Source: DAIRVC01 sp036803025 (GTDB lineage Bacteria; Chloroflexota; Anaerolineae; Anaerolineales; E44-bin32). From it: 8,106 nt of DNA. The position numbers were made by a program, and so were the translations under genes. Location of the stretch: contig DAIRVC010000124.1 of assembly GCA_036803025.1 (NCBI GenBank), positions 1 through 8,106 of the forward strand. The letters are read 5' to 3'. Position 1 is the stretch's first letter. Every line of letters begins with the position of its first letter. The notes beneath the pieces are model-generated. The model saw only the letters and a program-made list of their open reading frames with translations, had not been told where the DNA came from and did no database searches. Below, piece after piece: positions 5,643 to 8,106 of the stretch.

Positions 5643-6686
5643 ATGACGACAGCGCTGTTCCTGGGGTTCTTCGTCCTCCTCCTCGGCCTGGTGATCGGCG
5701 CGCACGAGGCCGGTCATCTGGCCGCGGCGCTCGCATGCCGGGTACGGGTGGAGGAGATCGGCTTCGGCCTCCCGCCTCGCCTGCTGTGGTTAGGGCGACT
5801 GGGCCAGGCGCGGGTCAGCCTCAACCTGCTCCCGCTGGGCGGGTTCATCCGACCGGCGGGCGAGTTCGACCCGTCGGTGTCGGGCGGGTTGGCCGCGAGC
5901 GGGTCCTGGAAACGTGTCGGCGTGTTCGTGGCCGGCCCGGCCGCCAACCTCCTCCTGGCGCTGGTCTTGCTCACAACGGGCTTCGCCACGCAATGGCCGG
6001 ACCGGGTCCGCGTGGTGGCGGTCACCCCCGACTCACCGGCAGCCCAGGCGGGAATGCGGGCCGGCGACCTGATTCTGGCGCTGGGCGACGACGAGGTCAC
6101 ATCGACCGAGGCGCTTAGCCAGGCACTTCGCGCACGGGCAGGTGAGACAGTGACGCTGGTTCTCGATCGCGCCGGAAGAGAACTCTCGGCGACGATGGTG
6201 CTCCGGTCGGATCCGCCACCAGGCGAGGGTCCAGCCGGCTTCGACACCCAGGGCGAGCTGGTCGCATATCCGATCCCGGCCGCAGTGCGTCGGGCTGGCG
6301 AGACGATCGCCGCGATGGCTGCGGCCAGCGTGCAGGCGGTAGCCGGTCTGATTGGCGGGCGTTCGGACGTTGCCAGTGTGCAGATCGTCGGGCCGCTGGG
6401 GCTGAAGGAGTACAGCGACCGGGCGCTGGCCAACGCCCTCGATTGGCGCCTGGCCTACCCGGTCTTGTACCTGGGCGCCTGGCTGGCCACGGCAGTCGGG
6501 CTGGTGAATCTGCTGCCACTGCCGGCGCTTGACGGCGGCCGGGCAGCGTTGGCGTTGGTCGAGGCCGTTGCCCGTAGACGGCTAGCGCCACACCTCGAAC
6601 GCCGTCTGCACGCCGTCGGAATGGTCGTGCTGCTCCTGCTCCTGATAGCGCTGACCGTCCGAGACATCGCCGCGCGGCTTGCTTGA
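5643..6686 (+). CDS. M50 family site-2 protease (RseP/RasP-like) with one PDZ domain
   Basis: This 347-residue integral membrane zinc metalloprotease cleaves peptide bonds inside the membrane. In known relatives it releases anti-sigma factors or removes signal-peptide remnants. The active-site HEAGH is at 21-25 within the first membrane helix. NLLPLGGFIRPAGE (61-74) follows, then a second helix around 92-113 with the family motif AGPAANLLLA. One PDZ domain spans about 118-190 (SPAAQAGMRAGDLILALG). The second metal-binding motif NLLPLPALDGGR is at 289-300, with Asp297 as likely zinc ligand, and a last helix covers about 325-340. It is shorter than E. coli RseP (about 450 residues, two PDZ domains) and closer to single-PDZ forms. 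GAGG at 5631-5634 lies 8 nt before the ATG. It sits 51 bp after the small HCxxC gene and 39 bp before the pilin gene, so the three may form one operon. The substrate is unknown. Confidence 0.95.
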   Translation: MTTALFLGFFVLLLGLVIGAHEAGHLAAALACRVRVEEIGFGLPPRLLWLGRLGQARVSLNLLPLGGFIRPAGEFDPSVSGGLAASGSWKRVGVFVAGPAANLLLALVLLTTGFATQWPDRVRVVAVTPDSPAAQAGMRAGDLILALGDDEVTSTEALSQALRARAGETVTLVLDRAGRELSATMVLRSDPPPGEGPAGFDTQGELVAYPIPAAVRRAGETIAAMAAASVQAVAGLIGGRSDVASVQIVGPLGLKEYSDRALANALDWRLAYPVLYLGAWLATAVGLVNLLPLPALDGGRAALALVEAVARRRLAPHLERRLHAVGMVVLLLLLIALTVRDIAARLA

Positions 6687-6707
6687 GCAGGTGATCGGAA
6701 ACCAAAC

Positions 6708-6725
6708 AGAAAGGAGGTGATCCAG
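6708..6725 (+). promoter_or_regulatory. Exceptionally long Shine-Dalgarno sequence of the pilin gene
   Basis: AGAAAGGAGGTGATCCAG ends directly at the pilin ATG. It is the reverse complement of the common bacterial 16S rRNA 3' end (CTGGATCACCTCCTTTCT), matching over all 18 nt. The AGGAGG core at 6712-6717 is 8 nt from the start codon. This far exceeds the 4-8 nt usual for bacterial genes, and suggests very high translation of the pilin. The exact 16S end of this organism is not in the window. Confidence 0.85.
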
Positions 6726-6872
6726 ATGCTGCTGAGTGTGAGGCCAAGCGGCCAGGGGTTGGTTGAATACGCGTTGATCCTGGTGCTCGTCGCGGTCGTC
6801 GTCATCGTCATTCTGGCGCTGCTCGGCCCAGCCATTGGGAACGTGTTCTCGAACATCGTGTCGAACATCTAG
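6726..6872 (+). CDS. Flp-type pilin (type IVb), 48 residues
   Basis: This very short gene encodes a class III (Flp/Fap) prepilin. The leader MLLSVRPSG (1-9) is followed by QGLVEYALI, so cleavage after Gly9 by a prepilin peptidase places Glu at +5 and Tyr at +6, the Flp signature. A strongly hydrophobic helix (about 17-33) and a short polar tail ending SNIVSNI complete a mature pilin of about 39 residues. Such subunits assemble through the inner membrane into thin adhesive pili made by a Tad-type machine. No tad, rcp or prepilin peptidase gene lies in the window, so the pilin is an orphan here. It starts 39 bp after the protease gene and is followed 12 bp later by an intrinsic terminator; the 18-nt ribosome-binding site points to high expression. 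It may be the last gene of the protease operon or have its own promoter, which was not found. Confidence 0.9.
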   Translation: MLLSVRPSGQGLVEYALILVLVAVVVIVILALLGPAIGNVFSNIVSNI

Positions 6873-6884
6873 TCCGAGATCGGC

Positions 6885-6925
6885 TCCAACCCCTCCCCCG
6901 GAAATGGGAGGGGTTGGATTTGCTT
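6885..6925 (+). terminator. Rho-independent terminator after the pilin gene
   Basis: TCCAACCCCTCCC (6885-6897) pairs perfectly with GGGAGGGGTTGGA (6906-6918), a 13-bp stem with an 8-nt loop. It is followed by TTTGCTT. It lies 12 bp after the pilin stop and would end the plus-strand transcript. The minus strand has no T-run after the stem, so it probably works in one direction only. Confidence 0.88.
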
Positions 6926-7087
6926 GTGGCGAGGGCGTGGTGCAACGCCTCCCGAGCGGGCATGTGCGGCTCGTTCAAGAACGCCGTGCGAAGAGACGCC
7001 GCGTGGGGTATGGAGGCCGTCACGACTCCTCAACATCGCCTGCCCGCGAACGGCCAGATCAGGCGGGATCAACGCTACAGCGTGTTG
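6926..7087. other. Intergenic DNA between pilin terminator and lipoprotein gene
   Basis: This stretch separates two converging transcripts. No gene was recognised. On the minus strand CGCCTG/CAGGCG and CCCGC/GCGGG can pair in alternative ways about 25-55 nt after the lipoprotein stop, but no U-run follows. A terminator for the lipoprotein gene was therefore not identified. Confidence 0.5.
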
Positions 7088-7957
7088 CTACTCCTGCGCC
7101 AGAATGCCGATCGCGGCAATCTCATAGCGGAGCGGCTCGTCCACATAGTCGATCTCTGACACGACGATTCCGCCGCCAGACGCGCCCGGCTCGATTCTCA
7201 CGCTGTTCCCAGCGCTGTCCCGGTCGGCAAACGAGCCGTGGATGGCCACGCCGACATACTGGCCATTGACGTCGCGGGCGATGACGCGCACTTCGAAGCT
7301 GCTCAGTGTCTGAGCGCTCGTGTTCACCAGGGAGATCTCGGCCCCCAACTGTTCCCCGCCGAGGTGGGCTTCCTCGAGGGAGAAGAACTCGCCGATGTTC
7401 ACATCCACATCCGTTGTGTACGCGAGCCCCATTGCGACTTCAAGTGGTGCAAGCACCTCGAAGGACTCCCACGGTTGCCGTGCGACTCCGTCGGTGTCGA
7501 AGCACAGGCAGGCGGAAATCGAGGCGGTCTCGCCTCCCTGGATCCAGGAACCCTCCCAGATGTACAGAGTCGGATTGGGGTTCGTGTACACGACCTCCCC
7601 GGCCTCGTTGAGCAATCTCAACTCCGTATGGGCCCCGTCTACTCGGACCGGGAAGTCATTCGGATTGCGGACCAGGATTTCCAGGCGAGTATCTGCGTTT
7701 CCAGGGTCGACCAGGTTGGCATAAGGGTATTCGGCCCATTCGAGGACCTCCAGATCCAGAACGGCCGGCGTCGGTGTGGGCGACGGTTCCGGGCTTGCCG
7801 TCGCGGTTGGCTGTAGTTCCATCGCTGCCGTCGCCATTGGCGCCAACGTTTCTGCGACGGGTTCGGCACCGGGCGATGGGGAGGCGGGGCTGGACAAGCC
7901 GGAGCACGCAGATTGCACGAGGACAAGAACAGTCAATCCAATCTTGAGGTACCGCAT
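7088..7957 (-). CDS. Exported lipoprotein with Pro/Thr-rich linker and FxLYD-like beta domain
   Basis: This encodes 289 residues. The N-terminus MRYLK is followed by a hydrophobic segment ending LVLVQSAC, with Cys18 as probable lipidated residue. The lipobox is atypical because Gln rather than Leu is at -3. A low-complexity Pro/Thr/Ser/Ala linker (about 19-65) would span the cell surface. After it come two beta-rich regions: about 68-185, with an ACLC cysteine pair (150 and 152), and about 200-289. The second reads like an FxLYD or similar Ig-like fold: VNTSAQTLSSFEVRVIARD, an IEPGASGG turn, then a closing strand. Such proteins are usually surface-anchored with unknown ligands, and no enzyme motif is seen. 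The ATG at 7957 was chosen because AGGAG (7964-7968) lies 6 nt upstream; the ATG one codon earlier has only 3 nt. It converges on the pilin operon. Confidence 0.82.
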   Translation of the reverse strand: MRYLKIGLTVLVLVQSACSGLSSPASPSPGAEPVAETLAPMATAAMELQPTATASPEPSPTPTPAVLDLEVLEWAEYPYANLVDPGNADTRLEILVRNPNDFPVRVDGAHTELRLLNEAGEVVYTNPNPTLYIWEGSWIQGGETASISACLCFDTDGVARQPWESFEVLAPLEVAMGLAYTTDVDVNIGEFFSLEEAHLGGEQLGAEISLVNTSAQTLSSFEVRVIARDVNGQYVGVAIHGSFADRDSAGNSVRIEPGASGGGIVVSEIDYVDEPLRYEIAAIGILAQE

Positions 7958-8035
7958 CATGATCTCCTGAGGAGCAGCTACCCGAGAATCGATCCTTACC
8001 ATGACCAAGATCGAGCTCCAACCTTGACCCGACGA

Positions 8036-8064
8036 GAGGGACTCAAGTGCCCTGTGAGACCCTC
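8036..8064. repeat. Interrupted inverted repeat upstream of the lipoprotein gene
   Basis: GAGGG-a-CTCA (8036-8045) mirrors TGAG-a-CCCTC (8055-8064) around a 9-nt centre, a 9-bp dyad with one A-A mismatch. It lies about 80 bp before the lipoprotein start and could be an operator or the end of an upstream transcript. No T-run follows on either side. Confidence 0.4.
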
Positions 8065-8106
8065 CCGTTCACAATCTCCTGTTCATGGACGCATGACGGT
8101 CCGCTG

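Noticed and set aside
6708..6725. Fragment of an antisense 16S rRNA gene
   Set aside because: Only 18 nt match, exactly in Shine-Dalgarno position before a real start codon; no further rRNA sequence flanks it.
7958..8008. Longer N-terminus of the lipoprotein
   Set aside because: The extra residues precede a normal signal peptide, and the Shine-Dalgarno sequence at 7964-7968 fits the internal ATG.
7961..8035. Promoter for the lipoprotein gene
   Set aside because: TTGGAG followed after 17 bp by TAAGGA was the best pair on the minus strand, but the -10 match is too poor.
8043..8105. Possible 20-codon tail of another minus-strand gene entering from the right edge
   Set aside because: The frame is open from the edge to a TGA at 8045-8043, but 20 codons without a motif in GC-rich DNA is within chance.

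Overview
This 8.1 kb window is GC-rich bacterial DNA (roughly two-thirds G+C by eye). A probable Chloroflexota (Anaerolineae-like) origin is inferred from three things together: a helix-turn-helix/NB-ARC/TPR STAND protein, a tiny Flp-type pilin, and a lipoprotein with a Pro/Thr-rich linker. No rRNA or marker gene is present, so the taxonomy is tentative.

Left part (1-2120). The + strand begins with the 3' end of a probable L-fucose/L-arabinose isomerase-like sugar isomerase (1-219). Its tail overlaps, by 16 bp, the tail of a two-gene minus-strand operon encoding a split transketolase: N-terminal subunit 1163-1999, then C-terminal subunit 204-1166, joined by a 4-bp ATGA overlap. A good sigma70-type promoter (TTGACA, 17 bp, TATCGT) lies at 2089-2117. 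The roughly 83-nt leader contains a strong hairpin. The isomerase and transketolase together suggest a sugar-catabolic island; the substrate cannot be read from the sequence.

Middle (2000-5231). A 526-bp gap without a convincing gene (2000-2525) holds the transketolase promoter and several inverted repeats. It is followed by a large minus-strand gene (2526-5111) for an 861-residue HTH/NB-ARC/TPR STAND-type signalling ATPase. Its start is not ATG (TTG or GTG). Its 5' region has a promoter candidate, a 10-bp palindrome and two copies of CTCGGCAGA spaced exactly 11 bp apart.

Right part (5232-8106). Divergent from the STAND gene is a plus-strand run of three membrane-associated genes: a 119-residue membrane-anchored protein with a HCxxC motif, an M50 site-2 protease with one PDZ domain, and a 48-residue Flp-type pilin. 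The pilin's ribosome-binding site matches the common 16S rRNA 3' end over 18 nt. The run ends at a 13-bp-stem intrinsic terminator. On the minus strand, converging on it, is a 289-residue exported lipoprotein with a Pro/Thr-rich linker and two predicted beta-rich domains, the second FxLYD-like.

No CRISPR array, tRNA, rRNA, insertion sequence or phage gene was seen. The most interesting points are the pilin's ribosome-binding site, the small HCxxC protein/protease/pilin unit, and the operator-like repeats at the STAND gene.
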